From Fredinandcohnia onubensis (GTDB taxonomy: Bacteria > Bacillota > Bacilli > Bacillales > Bacillaceae_L), in assembly GCF_031181385.1 (NCBI RefSeq), contig NZ_JAPSKV010000001.1:558001-622000 (forward strand): 64,000 nt of DNA. The letters are read 5' to 3'. Positions 17,977 to 26,287 of this stretch are shown piece by piece (positions within the stretch are counted from its first letter, which is position 1; each line of letters opens with the position of its first letter). The notes under the pieces were generated by a model. It did no database searches, was not told the DNA's origin, and saw only the letters and a list, made by a program, of their open reading frames with translations. The position numbers were made by a program, and so were the translations under genes.

Positions 17977-19488
17977 GTGAAGGCTAAGTGGATTGTGTTT
18001 GTAGGTATCATGTTTATGGCGTTAGTGCTTGTAGTAGGGTGTCAGGGAGCAAAAAGTTCTTCAAGTGAAGAAAAGACTGAGGGTAGCGATGATATTCCAG
18101 AGGTAACAATCTATAACAACTCAGCTGCTTTAAAATTAAAACCAGAAGGTAGTGAACCAGAAGCATTTAAAGAAGTACAAGAGTATATTCAAGAGGAAAC
18201 GGGTGTAAAAGTGAATGCGATTGTACCCCCTCAAGGTTCTAAAACAGAAAAACTGAATGTACTGCTCGCTTCAGGTGAAGAAGTTGATATCTTTGAAGGG
18301 AATTGGGATCAATATAAAGATGCAGTTATTCCATTGAACGATCTCCTAGAAGAACATGGTCAAGCTATTTTAGAAGCCTGGGGAGAAGATGCATGGGAAA
18401 TGATGAAGGATGCGGAAGGTAATATTATGGGTATTCCTCGTATTATTCCGACAGCACCATTTCCGACTTGGGTAAGAACGGATTGGTTAGAAAATTTAAA
18501 TATGGAGATGCCAACTACAATTGAAGAATTTGAAGAAGTACTAAAAGCATTTAAAGAACAGGATCCAGACGGTAATGGAAAAGATGATTCGATTCCGCTT
18601 TTATTAGAAAAGAGATCACACTATGGGTTACTTGGTGGGTTTACAGAGTATGGGTACAGTAACTGGTTTGACTCAGAAGCTGGAGAATTGAAAATACCGG
18701 AAATGCAGCCAGGCTATGTTGATTATCTAAAAACGATGGCGGATTGGTATCAAAAGGGTTATATCTACAAAGAATCATTTGCGGACTATGATTTCTTAGA
18801 AATGATAAAAACAAATCAACTTGGTGCGGTTAATATTTGGTATTCAAACTTTACGATACACGTTCCAAAGGTTATGAAAAACGTTCCAGAAATGAATTAT
18901 GAATTCGTAAAAGATATGAAAGGACCAAAAGGTCTTGTTCAAACAATATATCCAGGCACAAAAGGTGCTGTAATGATTACAAAAACAGCAAAAAATCCAG
19001 AAGCAGCTATCAAATTTTTGAATTGGCAATACGAAAATGTTGAAAATCATTTAGTAGCTAGGTATGGATTAAAAGATGTTTCTTGGCAATGGATAGATGA
19101 AGAAAACGGAATATTTGAGTTAATCCAAGATCCAAACCCGTATGCTGGCGAAGCATTAATGAGCCTAGGTCTTGCAACAGAGGTACATTACGCTACAAAT
19201 GATCCTTTACTCACTATTCATCAAAATTATTTAAAAAATGAATTATCAGATTTCAGTGTAGCAAAAGAACCGGTTGATATGAATGTCGTCTATGATTCAA
19301 ATGAATTAGCTGAACATGTTCCGAGTAATGCTGATTTACAAAGGTTACGTACAGAAGAAGTTGTTAAATTTATCATGGGTGTACGTCCTATCCAGGAATA
19401 TGATGATTTCATTGAAGAATTATATAATGCTGGATTACAAGATTTAATTAATTTCCAAACAGAACAGTATAACTTACAGAAAAAATAA
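17977..19488 (+). CDS. Extracellular solute-binding lipoprotein (LplA family)
   Basis: Lipid-anchored binding protein (503 aa) of a CUT1-type ABC importer. The frame is open from 17875, but the GTG at 17977, after GGGAGG, starts the signal peptide MKAKWIVFVGIMFMALVLVV. The lipobox VVGC puts the lipidated Cys at residue 22. The mature protein has the LplA pattern: VTIYNNSAALKL near the start, a calcium-loop-like DPDGNGKDD segment, and a conserved tail. First gene of an operon with two permeases, GDPD and PHP genes (gaps 41, 11, 36 and 39 nt). The ligand is unknown; a glycerophosphodiester or a sugar conjugate is inferred from the enzymes. Confidence 0.9.
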   Translation: MKAKWIVFVGIMFMALVLVVGCQGAKSSSSEEKTEGSDDIPEVTIYNNSAALKLKPEGSEPEAFKEVQEYIQEETGVKVNAIVPPQGSKTEKLNVLLASGEEVDIFEGNWDQYKDAVIPLNDLLEEHGQAILEAWGEDAWEMMKDAEGNIMGIPRIIPTAPFPTWVRTDWLENLNMEMPTTIEEFEEVLKAFKEQDPDGNGKDDSIPLLLEKRSHYGLLGGFTEYGYSNWFDSEAGELKIPEMQPGYVDYLKTMADWYQKGYIYKESFADYDFLEMIKTNQLGAVNIWYSNFTIHVPKVMKNVPEMNYEFVKDMKGPKGLVQTIYPGTKGAVMITKTAKNPEAAIKFLNWQYENVENHLVARYGLKDVSWQWIDEENGIFELIQDPNPYAGEALMSLGLATEVHYATNDPLLTIHQNYLKNELSDFSVAKEPVDMNVVYDSNELAEHVPSNADLQRLRTEEVVKFIMGVRPIQEYDDFIEELYNAGLQDLINFQTEQYNLQKK

Positions 19489-19529
19489 ATGATTAACCTA
19501 AATAGAAAAATCCAGAGGAGAGAAATTCC

Positions 19530-20498
19530 ATGCAGGCAGTTTATAAGAGAGTGAAGCCACAGCAGGAACTTCGTCAAAGGAAGAAGTCATCGTTAGGCTT
19601 ATCCTGGAAACAGTATAAATTATATTACATTCTGATGTTACCAGGATTAGCCTACTTTTTAATCTTTCATTATCTACCAATGTTTGGTCTCTTCGTAGCA
19701 TTCAAAGATGTATCACCATTTGGTGGACTTGCCGAGATGTGGAATAGTGAGTGGGTAGGATTCAAACATTTTGATAAGTTTTTTGATTCATACTATTTTT
19801 GGGATGTACTCGGTAATACCGTTATCATCAGTTTTTTGAAACTGATGTTCGGTTTTACCACCCCCATCATATTTGCGCTTTTGCTAAATGAAATTCGAAT
19901 TAAGTGGTTTAAAAAAAGCATCCAAACCATTTCTTACTTACCCCATTTTATTTCTATGGTAGTCGTAACGGGAATGGTGAATAATTTATTGTCAACGCAT
20001 GGAGGAATAGTGAATGCAATCATTCAATTTTTTGGTGGTGAGCCCATTGCATTCCTAGTTGATTCTAATTACTTTCGTAGTGTTTTAGTTATAACAGATA
20101 TTTGGAAGGGTATTGGCTGGGAAAGTATTATTTATCTTGCTGCTATGGCAAGTATTGATCCACAATTGTATGAATCAGCAAAAGTTGATGGAGCAAATCG
20201 CTTTAAGCAAATGTGGCATATCACATTACCTGGTATTAGTTTTGTTATTTGTATTCTTCTAATTTTAAACATTGGAAATTTCTTAGAGGCAGGGTTTGAA
20301 CAAATTCTCTTATTATATTCACCTTCCGTGTATGAAGTAGCCGATATCATCGATACATATGTGTATCGGCTCGGATTAGTGAATATGGAATATTCATTTG
20401 CAGCCGCTGTTGGTCTGTTTCAAAATGTGATCGGTGCAGTATTAATTTTAGCTGCAAATTATATTGTGAAAAAAATGGGCCATCAAGGTTTGTGGTGA
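19530..20498 (+). CDS. ABC transporter permease (LplB/YteP type)
   Basis: A 322-aa inner-membrane permease with six predicted helices. It starts with a basic cytoplasmic tail, then YYILMLPGLAYFLIFHYLPM. The EAA coupling loop is YESAKVDGANRFKQMWHITLP. It forms the heteromeric channel with the next gene. No ATPase is encoded nearby, so it probably uses a shared MsmX-type ATPase. Confidence 0.93.
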   Translation: MQAVYKRVKPQQELRQRKKSSLGLSWKQYKLYYILMLPGLAYFLIFHYLPMFGLFVAFKDVSPFGGLAEMWNSEWVGFKHFDKFFDSYYFWDVLGNTVIISFLKLMFGFTTPIIFALLLNEIRIKWFKKSIQTISYLPHFISMVVVTGMVNNLLSTHGGIVNAIIQFFGGEPIAFLVDSNYFRSVLVITDIWKGIGWESIIYLAAMASIDPQLYESAKVDGANRFKQMWHITLPGISFVICILLILNIGNFLEAGFEQILLLYSPSVYEVADIIDTYVYRLGLVNMEYSFAAAVGLFQNVIGAVLILAANYIVKKMGHQGLW

Positions 20499-20509
20499 GG
20501 AGGAAAAGT

Positions 20510-21379
20510 ATGTCAAACAGCAAATCAATAGCTGCCCAATTAATCATTTACTTGATTATGATCCTACTAGCAGTCTGTTTTATATTACCTTTTTTAACTG
20601 TATTATTTACTTCCTTTATTAGTGAGGAAGAATGGCTAAAGGAAAGTGGATTTATTCTATTCCCAAAAGATATTAGTTTTCTAGCCTATGAGAATATTTT
20701 ATTCAAAAGTACTCTAATATGGGATGCTTATAAAGTTACCATTTTTCGAGTAACTGTTGGGACTGCATTAAATCTTATAGTCACGGCAATGTTAGCCTAT
20801 GGTCTTGCTCAGAAAAGGTTGCCTGGTAGGAATATATTTGTCACTTTTATTTTCATCACAATGGTATTTAGTGGGGGACTAATAACCAACTTCTTACTTA
20901 TTAAGAATCTAGGATTACAAGATTCTGTCTGGTCACTTGTATTCCCTTCTTTAGTTAGTGCCTGGAATCTATTTATAATGCGTAATTTCTTTATGTCAAT
21001 ACCTGAGGAATTACAGGAATCTGCAATTATTGATGGGGCCACACCACTTCAAGTTTTGATCAAAATAATAGTTCCACTGTCTCTTCCAGCTTTTACGACA
21101 ATAGGTTTGTTTTATGCGGTCTACCATTGGAACGAGTGGTTTTATGCTTCGATCTATATCAATGATTCATCAAAGTATCCGGTCCAGGTTTTTATGCGTA
21201 ATATTCTTCTCAGTGGAACCATTCAAGATGGACAAATTGAGCTACAAAGTGAAGTTCCTCCAGCAGAAACTTTGAAATCTGCAGTTATTATTATCAGTAC
21301 TTTGCCTATTCTTTTTGTTTATCCGTTTATTCAAAAGTATTTTGTGAAAGGTACAATGGTTGGCTCTATTAAGGGATAA
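20510..21379 (+). CDS. ABC transporter permease (LplC/YtcP type)
   Basis: A 289-aa permease with six predicted helices and the EAA loop LQESAIIDGATPLQVLIKII. It ends with the family-typical KYFVKGTMVGSIKG. The longest frame starts with GTG at 20492, but GAGGAGG lies directly before ATG 20510. Only 11 nt separate it from the upstream permease gene. Confidence 0.93.
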   Translation: MSNSKSIAAQLIIYLIMILLAVCFILPFLTVLFTSFISEEEWLKESGFILFPKDISFLAYENILFKSTLIWDAYKVTIFRVTVGTALNLIVTAMLAYGLAQKRLPGRNIFVTFIFITMVFSGGLITNFLLIKNLGLQDSVWSLVFPSLVSAWNLFIMRNFFMSIPEELQESAIIDGATPLQVLIKIIVPLSLPAFTTIGLFYAVYHWNEWFYASIYINDSSKYPVQVFMRNILLSGTIQDGQIELQSEVPPAETLKSAVIIISTLPILFVYPFIQKYFVKGTMVGSIKG

Positions 21380-21415
21380 GAAAAATACTTGTTTACAGGA
21401 ATGGAGGTAATTTGT

Positions 21416-22141
21416 ATGAAAATTAAAGGCATTGCTCACAGAGGGGATAATGTTAATTTTCCTGAAAATACAATCTCAGCATTTCAGGCAGCCGTTAACC
21501 AAAACTATACCCACTTAGAGTTGGATGTACATCTATCAAAAGAAGGCATTCCGGTCGTTATACATGATCGAACACTAGATAGAATGACAAATGGTAAGGG
21601 CTTTGTAAAGGATTATACGTTAAGCGAGTTAAAAAAACTAAAGGTAAAAGATACGGAGACCATCCCCACTCTAGAAGAAGTGTTGGAACAATTTAAAGGA
21701 AAAATTTCAATACTAATAGAATTAAAGCAAGAGGGTAATTTTTATCCAAATCTAGAGGGAAAGGTTGTAGAAGTGATAGAGCGCACAGCTACGCTAAATC
21801 AAGTTAGGATTATATCTTTTGACCACTTTTCAATTCAAAAAGTGAGGGGCCTTCATTCTTCTGTAAAACTAGGATTGTGCACCAGTGGTAGCATACCATG
21901 TATATTCTCTTTTATGAAAGAAATTAATTGTGATTATTTAGGACTAAATTTCCGGTTTATGACACCATTATATGGAAGAATGATGGAAGAAAATAATGTA
22001 ATAGTGAATCTATGGATGATTGATAAGATAGAAGATATGAATATGGTTACAGAACAATACCCAACAGCAATTATTACGACGAACCAGCTTGGAAAATGGT
22101 CAAATTTTTATTTGAACCATCAAGAAATGCAGCATATATAA
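21416..22141 (+). CDS. Glycerophosphodiester phosphodiesterase (second copy)
   Basis: Cytoplasmic GDPD paralogue (241 aa) of the gene at 14561. It starts MKIKGIAHRGDNVNFPENT and keeps HRG, HLELDVHLSKEG, VIHD and ILIELKQ in the same order. ATG 21416 follows TGGAGG; the longer frame begins 27 nt earlier without a ribosome site. It is translated within the transporter operon, which strongly links the imported substrate to phosphodiester hydrolysis. Confidence 0.9.
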   Translation: MKIKGIAHRGDNVNFPENTISAFQAAVNQNYTHLELDVHLSKEGIPVVIHDRTLDRMTNGKGFVKDYTLSELKKLKVKDTETIPTLEEVLEQFKGKISILIELKQEGNFYPNLEGKVVEVIERTATLNQVRIISFDHFSIQKVRGLHSSVKLGLCTSGSIPCIFSFMKEINCDYLGLNFRFMTPLYGRMMEENNVIVNLWMIDKIEDMNMVTEQYPTAIITTNQLGKWSNFYLNHQEMQHI

Positions 22142-22180
22142 TTCGAATGGCCAAGCATTTAAAAGGAGGAGATGAAACAT

Positions 22181-23002
22181 ATGTTTATTGCGGATTATCA
22201 TATCCATACGAATAATTCTTTCGATTCAAAGTCAGAAATGAATCGAGTATGCAACCAGGCAATTAAAAATGGTGTAAAAGAGATTTGTATTACCGATCAC
22301 TTTTCTATTAACCCCAAACTAAAAACGTACGGGCATATGCGTTTTGATAAATATTTTTCAGATATCAATTTTTGTAAAGAAAAGTATAAAAACCAGTTAA
22401 AAATAAGAGTAGGACTTGAATTATGCGAACCCCATTTAATGATGGAAGAATATAAGGCTGTTTTACAAGGATTAGATTTAGACTTTTTACTAGGGGCAGT
22501 TCACAATATTGATGGTAAAGACCTTAAGAGCTTCATAATAAATAAAACTAGTAACGAAGTATATTCAAAGTACTTTGAGGAAGTATATGGATTGGTGTGT
22601 AAAGCTGATATAGATGTTATTGCCCATTTAGATTTTATTAAACGATATGCAATTGAGCAGTTTGGTACATATCGATTTTATGATTATCAGGATATACTGG
22701 AAGCTATTTTGAATAAAGCAATCGATCGAGGGATTGGGATTGAATTAAATATGGCTGGATATAACAACACAAAGCTTAGTGAGGCCTATCCAAATATGGA
22801 AATATTAAAACTATATCGCTCACTTGGTGGAGAAATTATTACTATTGGCTCTGATGCCCATATAGAGAGTATGGTTGGTTATAAACTAGATGTAGCTTTT
22901 CAGTTAATAAAAGAAGTTGGTTTTAACTATTTATTTACTTACGAATCCCGCAAGCAAAAACCAGTAGAAATTAGTTCAGTCTCGAATAAGATACTTAGAT
23001 AA
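22181..23002 (+). CDS. PHP-domain phosphoesterase (histidinol-phosphatase-like)
   Basis: A 273-aa PHP-family metal-dependent phosphatase. Motif 1 is DYHIHTNNS, motif 2 ITDHFS, followed by GLELCEP, GAVHNIDG, the Asp/His pair in DVIAHLDF, and IGSDAHI. This is the fold of HisJ-type histidinol phosphatases, but no his genes are near. As the last gene of the GDPD/transporter operon it more likely removes phosphate from a product of that pathway. The ATG at 22181 has GGAGG eleven nt upstream; an ATG at 22172 is too close to it. Confidence 0.85.
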   Translation: MFIADYHIHTNNSFDSKSEMNRVCNQAIKNGVKEICITDHFSINPKLKTYGHMRFDKYFSDINFCKEKYKNQLKIRVGLELCEPHLMMEEYKAVLQGLDLDFLLGAVHNIDGKDLKSFIINKTSNEVYSKYFEEVYGLVCKADIDVIAHLDFIKRYAIEQFGTYRFYDYQDILEAILNKAIDRGIGIELNMAGYNNTKLSEAYPNMEILKLYRSLGGEIITIGSDAHIESMVGYKLDVAFQLIKEVGFNYLFTYESRKQKPVEISSVSNKILR

Positions 23003-23243
23003 GTAAAATGTTAGTAGGCATTAGATAGTTGAATGATATCATATAGAACATAGAGTGTTTTTTGTTTGTATTTCAAGAGCTAAAAGAATATGTTATTTAT
23101 TACGTTCAAAAAGAATTACTGTATATTCCAAACGATATGGCCGTTCATTTATTAAAGATAAAAAACCTTCAATGTTCTGGGATTTACTACATGAGAAGTA
23201 TGGAGAGAATGGAAGTTAAATTAGTAAATTCGAACAAAGTTTT
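23003..23243 (+). other. Spacer with possible gene remnant
   Basis: No convincing gene. One frame ending at 23219 reads KRITVYSKRYGRSFIKDKKP then SMFWDLLHEKYGENGS, which looks protein-like but lacks a start and ribosome site. A second, overlapping frame (23062-23253) is equally unsupported. Possibly the 3' remnant of a lost gene. Confidence 0.25.
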
Positions 23244-23371
23244 TTCCGATTAATTATGAATAATCCTTTATTTGGATGAAGAAATTAGATTTCTATTCCG
23301 GATAATTATGAAAATAACTAATCGTATTATCCTTGATATAACAAAACTTCATTCCGAAAGATTATGAAAAA
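23244..23371. repeat. TTCCGRWTAATTATGAA repeat units
   Basis: Units begin at 23244, 23296 and 23352 (spacings 52 and 56 bp). Each reads TTCCG..... ATTATGAA. The first is the reverse complement of the unit at 13146. The array lies between the PHP gene and the shared terminator. Confidence 0.65.
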
Positions 23372-23394
23372 TAATAGTAAGTGTAAAATTTATC

Positions 23395-23430
23395 AAAAAA
23401 AGGAATCCGATCTATTGGGATTCCTTTTTT
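23395..23430. terminator. Bidirectional terminator between PHP and DUF3892 genes
   Basis: AAAAAAGGAATCC pairs with GGATTCCTTTTTT around a 10-nt loop. The A-run and T-run flank it, so it works for both converging genes. Confidence 0.88.
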
Positions 23431-23456
23431 GCAATTTCCTAATTGTTCTACAGCAA

Positions 23457-23768
23457 TTAAAAATCAGGAAGATTGTCTAAGTTATTTTCTTTTACCCCAT
23501 CTGGTTCACTACGTAGAATATCCCTGCCATATTTATGGAAGACATCTACATGTGCAAGCATGCCGGCTTTTGCCTCGTTTAGAGCTGTTATATAATCCAA
23601 TTCCCTACCACTCTCTGTCTTAAAAGCAATCAGGTCACCATCATCGTTTTTACGAACTGCTATGATCTTTTCCTTTGTAGAATCGTTTTCTACAGCTTCT
23701 ATACGGGCCTGTTCTTCACTTTGTTGCTTGTAGTCCTGATATATTTGATTAAAATCCTTTGTGTCCAT
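23457..23768 (-). CDS. DUF3892 family protein
   Basis: A 103-aa protein. The central part, KIIAVRKNDDGDLIAFKTES, then GRELDYITALNEAKAG, followed by RSEPDGVKENNLDNLP, is the DUF3892 signature. The ATG at 23768 after GGAGGG is preferred to the longer frame. The function of the family is unknown; members are often found near small accessory genes. Confidence 0.82.
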   Translation of the reverse strand: MDTKDFNQIYQDYKQQSEEQARIEAVENDSTKEKIIAVRKNDDGDLIAFKTESGRELDYITALNEAKAGMLAHVDVFHKYGRDILRSEPDGVKENNLDNLPDF

Positions 23769-23830
23769 TACAATCCCTCCAAACATATGTACGCTTAGTA
23801 TGTTCAGAGGATGCGTTTCTATGTAACGAG

Positions 23831-24121
23831 CTACTTCTTTTTCATTTTTCGCCCATTCGACTTTCTATTTTTCATAATTTTGGTAGGAGGTTGCTTTCGT
23901 ATCCACTTAATAAATCGTGAAAGCATTTCGTCTTCTCTTAATTCACGTAATGTAGTTAACCGTGTAGCAATCTCTTTATTTGTATATAATGCATGAATTT
24001 GTTTATGACATGGGATACACAGGTTTGCCGTATCACCAAAAGTACCACCAAACTCTTTAGGGAGTAGATGGTGAATCGTTGTTTCAACTTCACTTCGTCC
24101 ACAGAACTCACATTTACTCAC
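23831..24121 (-). CDS. Small HNH endonuclease-like protein
   Basis: A 96-aa protein with zinc-binding CEFCGR at the start, IHHLLPKEFGG carrying the catalytic His pair, NLCIPCHKQIHAL with the second Cys pair and final His, and a basic C-terminal tail. This is the HNH nuclease arrangement (two CxxC around HH...H). The GTG at 24121 lies 6 nt after GGAGGAG and is preferred over an upstream GTG. The biological role is unknown. Stand-alone HNH proteins of this kind occur in mobile and host contexts. Confidence 0.8.
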   Translation of the reverse strand: MSKCEFCGRSEVETTIHHLLPKEFGGTFGDTANLCIPCHKQIHALYTNKEIATRLTTLRELREDEMLSRFIKWIRKQPPTKIMKNRKSNGRKMKKK

Positions 24122-24329
24122 AAACACTCCTCCAGGTTTCGGACTTAACGTTTTTTAACTTTCTACTCATTACAAGGAATTATTCGATTTACCAGTACTC
24201 ATTATGTTAATAAACAGCTTCTAACACCCACTAAACTTAGACAAAGCTAACGCCTGAGAAACAAACATAAATGACCATCTTTAAGTGAACGCTAATACTG
24301 GAATAAATGAAATGTAGGAGGTTCAAGAA

Positions 24330-24866
24330 ATGAAGGTTGTTGGTATTTCAGGCTCACTGATTGGAGCAAAAACATCAAAGGCGGTCTATGAAGTGTTGGC
24401 TGCTATTAAGTCACTTGATCCCAACGTTCAAATTGAATTACTAGACCTGAAGGATTTTGAGATTGAATTTGTGAATGGAAGCCCATTAAGCTATTACAAT
24501 GATGATACAATTAAAGTAGTCAATAAAATGTTAGAGGCAGATATGCTTGTCTTTGGTTCACCGATTTATCAGGCGTCCATTTCAGGAGTTCTAAAAAATC
24601 TGTTAGACTTTTTCCCAGTCGATTCCTTCAAGAATAAAGTGACGGGAATTATTACAACCGGTGGTACGGAAAAACATTTTCTCGTTTCGGAGTTCCATTT
24701 AAAGCCTATTCTTTCCTACTTGAAAGGTACAGTACCGGTTCATCAGGTCTTCATACATAATGACAATTTCGATGATGACAATGAAATTACCAATCAGGGA
24801 CTTAAAAAACGTATCCACAAATTGGCTGAAGAAATGCTCGCTCTCCAAAAAAGTATGAAAAAATAG
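24330..24866 (+). CDS. NADPH-dependent FMN reductase family protein
   Basis: A 178-aa flavodoxin-like oxidoreductase. VVGISGSLIGAKTS is the FMN phosphate loop, VFGSPIYQASISGVLKNLLD the second flavin-binding region, and GIITTGGTEKH the third. The usual role is reduction of flavin, quinone or azo compounds with NAD(P)H. The substrate is not predictable. TAGGAGG precedes the ATG. It is the first of three flavodoxin-like reductase genes in the window. Confidence 0.85.
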   Translation: MKVVGISGSLIGAKTSKAVYEVLAAIKSLDPNVQIELLDLKDFEIEFVNGSPLSYYNDDTIKVVNKMLEADMLVFGSPIYQASISGVLKNLLDFFPVDSFKNKVTGIITTGGTEKHFLVSEFHLKPILSYLKGTVPVHQVFIHNDNFDDDNEITNQGLKKRIHKLAEEMLALQKSMKK

Positions 24867-24945
24867 ATGTATTTCTAGAAAAAAGTGAACCTTTCACTTC
24901 CCTCATTGGTATAAGAAGTAAGAACAAAAAGAGGGAGTGCTAAAA

Positions 24946-25323
24946 ATGACATCAATCATAGGGTGGGTTGTGAGTTCCATTGTGGTTGCCGTTCTTGGAT
25001 CAGTTTTTGCAATAGTGATTGGTTCTTTGAATAAAAAGGTGGTCCGTGATCATAAGGGTGATATTGATTTTACGAAATCAAACATCTATTTTTATTGGTC
25101 TAGGTGGGATACAATTATTACAATTGCGGCTGTGTATACCTTTTTATGTATTACCGGATTATTGGTGTTCCTTTTACGAGGAGATACCATCGATAGTCCG
25201 TTCATCCAGTTTTTCATTCATCAGACGTTTGTCTTCAGTTTGATTACATTTTTGTGGTTCATTACAAAGCTGGCATATATTTATAAAGGAATAAAAAAGC
25301 GGTGGTCTGATGAGTTACAGTAG
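24946..25323 (+). CDS. Membrane protein co-encoded with an ECF sigma factor
   Basis: A 125-aa protein with three hydrophobic helices (~5-27, ~48-72, ~82-108) and a basic C-terminus KKRWSDELQ. ATG 24946 follows GAGGGAGTG. Its 3' end overlaps the sigma-factor gene by 14 nt, so the two are translationally coupled. It could be the signal sensor or anti-sigma partner. I recognise no family. Confidence 0.72.
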   Translation: MTSIIGWVVSSIVVAVLGSVFAIVIGSLNKKVVRDHKGDIDFTKSNIYFYWSRWDTIITIAAVYTFLCITGLLVFLLRGDTIDSPFIQFFIHQTFVFSLITFLWFITKLAYIYKGIKKRWSDELQ

Positions 25324-25837
25324 CGTTGAGGAGGCAATTCTTCAATTTCAACGAGGGCATAAGGAAGCATTAGAGATCATTTACAAAATGTACAAAGCCC
25401 CTCTTTACCAGTTTATTTTTCGGTACACAAAAAATGAACAACTCAGCATCGACCTTGTTCAGGACACATTTGAAAAGCTACAGCGTAAATTTCATCAATT
25501 TGATCCGGAAAAAGGACAGTTCAAAACCTATCTCTATCAGATTGCTTATAACACGATGATGACGAGACTAAGAAGACAGAGTCTGTTTCGAACCTTGCTG
25601 CCGATTTTGGCAGAACGCCCTACACACCAAGAAAACACCGACGAAAAAATAACCGTACAAACGGCGATCCAATTGCTCCCTGAAGATTTACGTGCAATTG
25701 TGTTGCTGACCTACTACCATGATCTCACACAAAAAGAAATCTCCACGATCCTACACATCCCGGTCGGAACGGTAAAATCAAAGCTGCATCGTGCACTAAT
25801 AAAACTAAAAATAGAATTAGAGGTGAATGAGGATTGA
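25310..25837 (+). CDS. ECF-type RNA polymerase sigma factor
   Basis: A 175-aa extracytoplasmic-function sigma factor. Region 2 lies at ~10-75 (LSIDLVQDTFEKLQRKFHQF, and the region 2.4 sequence KTYLYQIAYNTMMTRLRR). The linker is short. Region 4 lies at ~112-168 with the helix-turn-helix LTQKEISTILHIPVGTVKSK. It overlaps both neighbours, forming a compact three-gene unit whose flanking products are both membrane proteins. Such sigma factors normally autoregulate their operon; I could not define a promoter motif. Confidence 0.9.
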   Translation: MSYSSVEEAILQFQRGHKEALEIIYKMYKAPLYQFIFRYTKNEQLSIDLVQDTFEKLQRKFHQFDPEKGQFKTYLYQIAYNTMMTRLRRQSLFRTLLPILAERPTHQENTDEKITVQTAIQLLPEDLRAIVLLTYYHDLTQKEISTILHIPVGTVKSKLHRALIKLKIELEVNED

Positions 25838-26064
25838 ATAACGACCAATTTGACAAAGAATTAAAAGAGAAACTCGATCAATTCACGATTGAGGTACCCG
25901 ACTTCCCAATGAAAAAATCAAGACTAAATCGAATCGCAAACTGGTTCTTTAATCCAGCCTCGATTCCGTTTCCAGAAGTAGGATACAAAAAAAGCGCCTT
26001 TCTCTCAATCTCATGGCTACCTGTATTAATATTACCCTTAACATTCGTCCTGTTTATGCTGTGA
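25834..26064 (+). CDS. Small single-helix membrane protein, putative anti-sigma factor
   Basis: A 76-aa protein starting at TTG inside the ATTGA stop/start overlap with the sigma gene. The N-terminal ~40 residues are charged and cytoplasmic (FDKELKEKLDQFTIEVPDFP), followed by one C-terminal transmembrane helix (~55-75). Position and topology fit a membrane anti-sigma factor, but it lacks the HxxxCxxC zinc motif and any extracytoplasmic domain. The stop codon is immediately followed by a GGGAC repeat, so it may also be 3'-truncated. Confidence 0.6.
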   Translation: MNNDQFDKELKEKLDQFTIEVPDFPMKKSRLNRIANWFFNPASIPFPEVGYKKSAFLSISWLPVLILPLTFVLFML

Positions 26065-26065
26065 A

Positions 26066-26146
26066 TGGGACACATGTTCCTCGCGTTGGGACACAGGGAC
26101 AGGTCCCTCGTCCCAGTTCAATGGGTGGACAAGGGACCAAGCGCCC
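26066..26146. repeat. GGGAC/GTCCC palindromic repeat cluster
   Basis: Contains GGGACACATG, then GGGACACAGGGACAGGTCCC, then TCGTCCCA, and a degraded third part with GGACAAGGGACC. It begins two bases after the previous stop codon. Confidence 0.75.
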
Positions 26147-26183
26147 CACGCTCATCCTATTTTTTTTACACTTTCTTAAAAGT

Positions 26184-26206
26184 GTTGGATAAACAACATA
26201 TCCAAT
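26184..26206 (+). promoter_or_regulatory. Inverted repeat upstream of the FMN reductase/YdhR operon
   Basis: TTGGATA-N7-TATCCAA is a perfect 7-bp inverted repeat about 80 bp before the start of the gene at 26288. No T-run follows, so an operator is more likely than a terminator. The regulator is unknown. Confidence 0.4.
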
Positions 26207-26287
26207 TTACTGTTGGTGCCAAAATGTTTTACTCCTTGCTACACTAAATGTAGATACGAAATAACATTTTAATTAGGAGGAGAAAAC

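Noticed and set aside
23062-23253. 63-aa ORF
   Set aside because: No ribosome site or recognisable family, and it competes with another equally open frame. Treated as possible debris.
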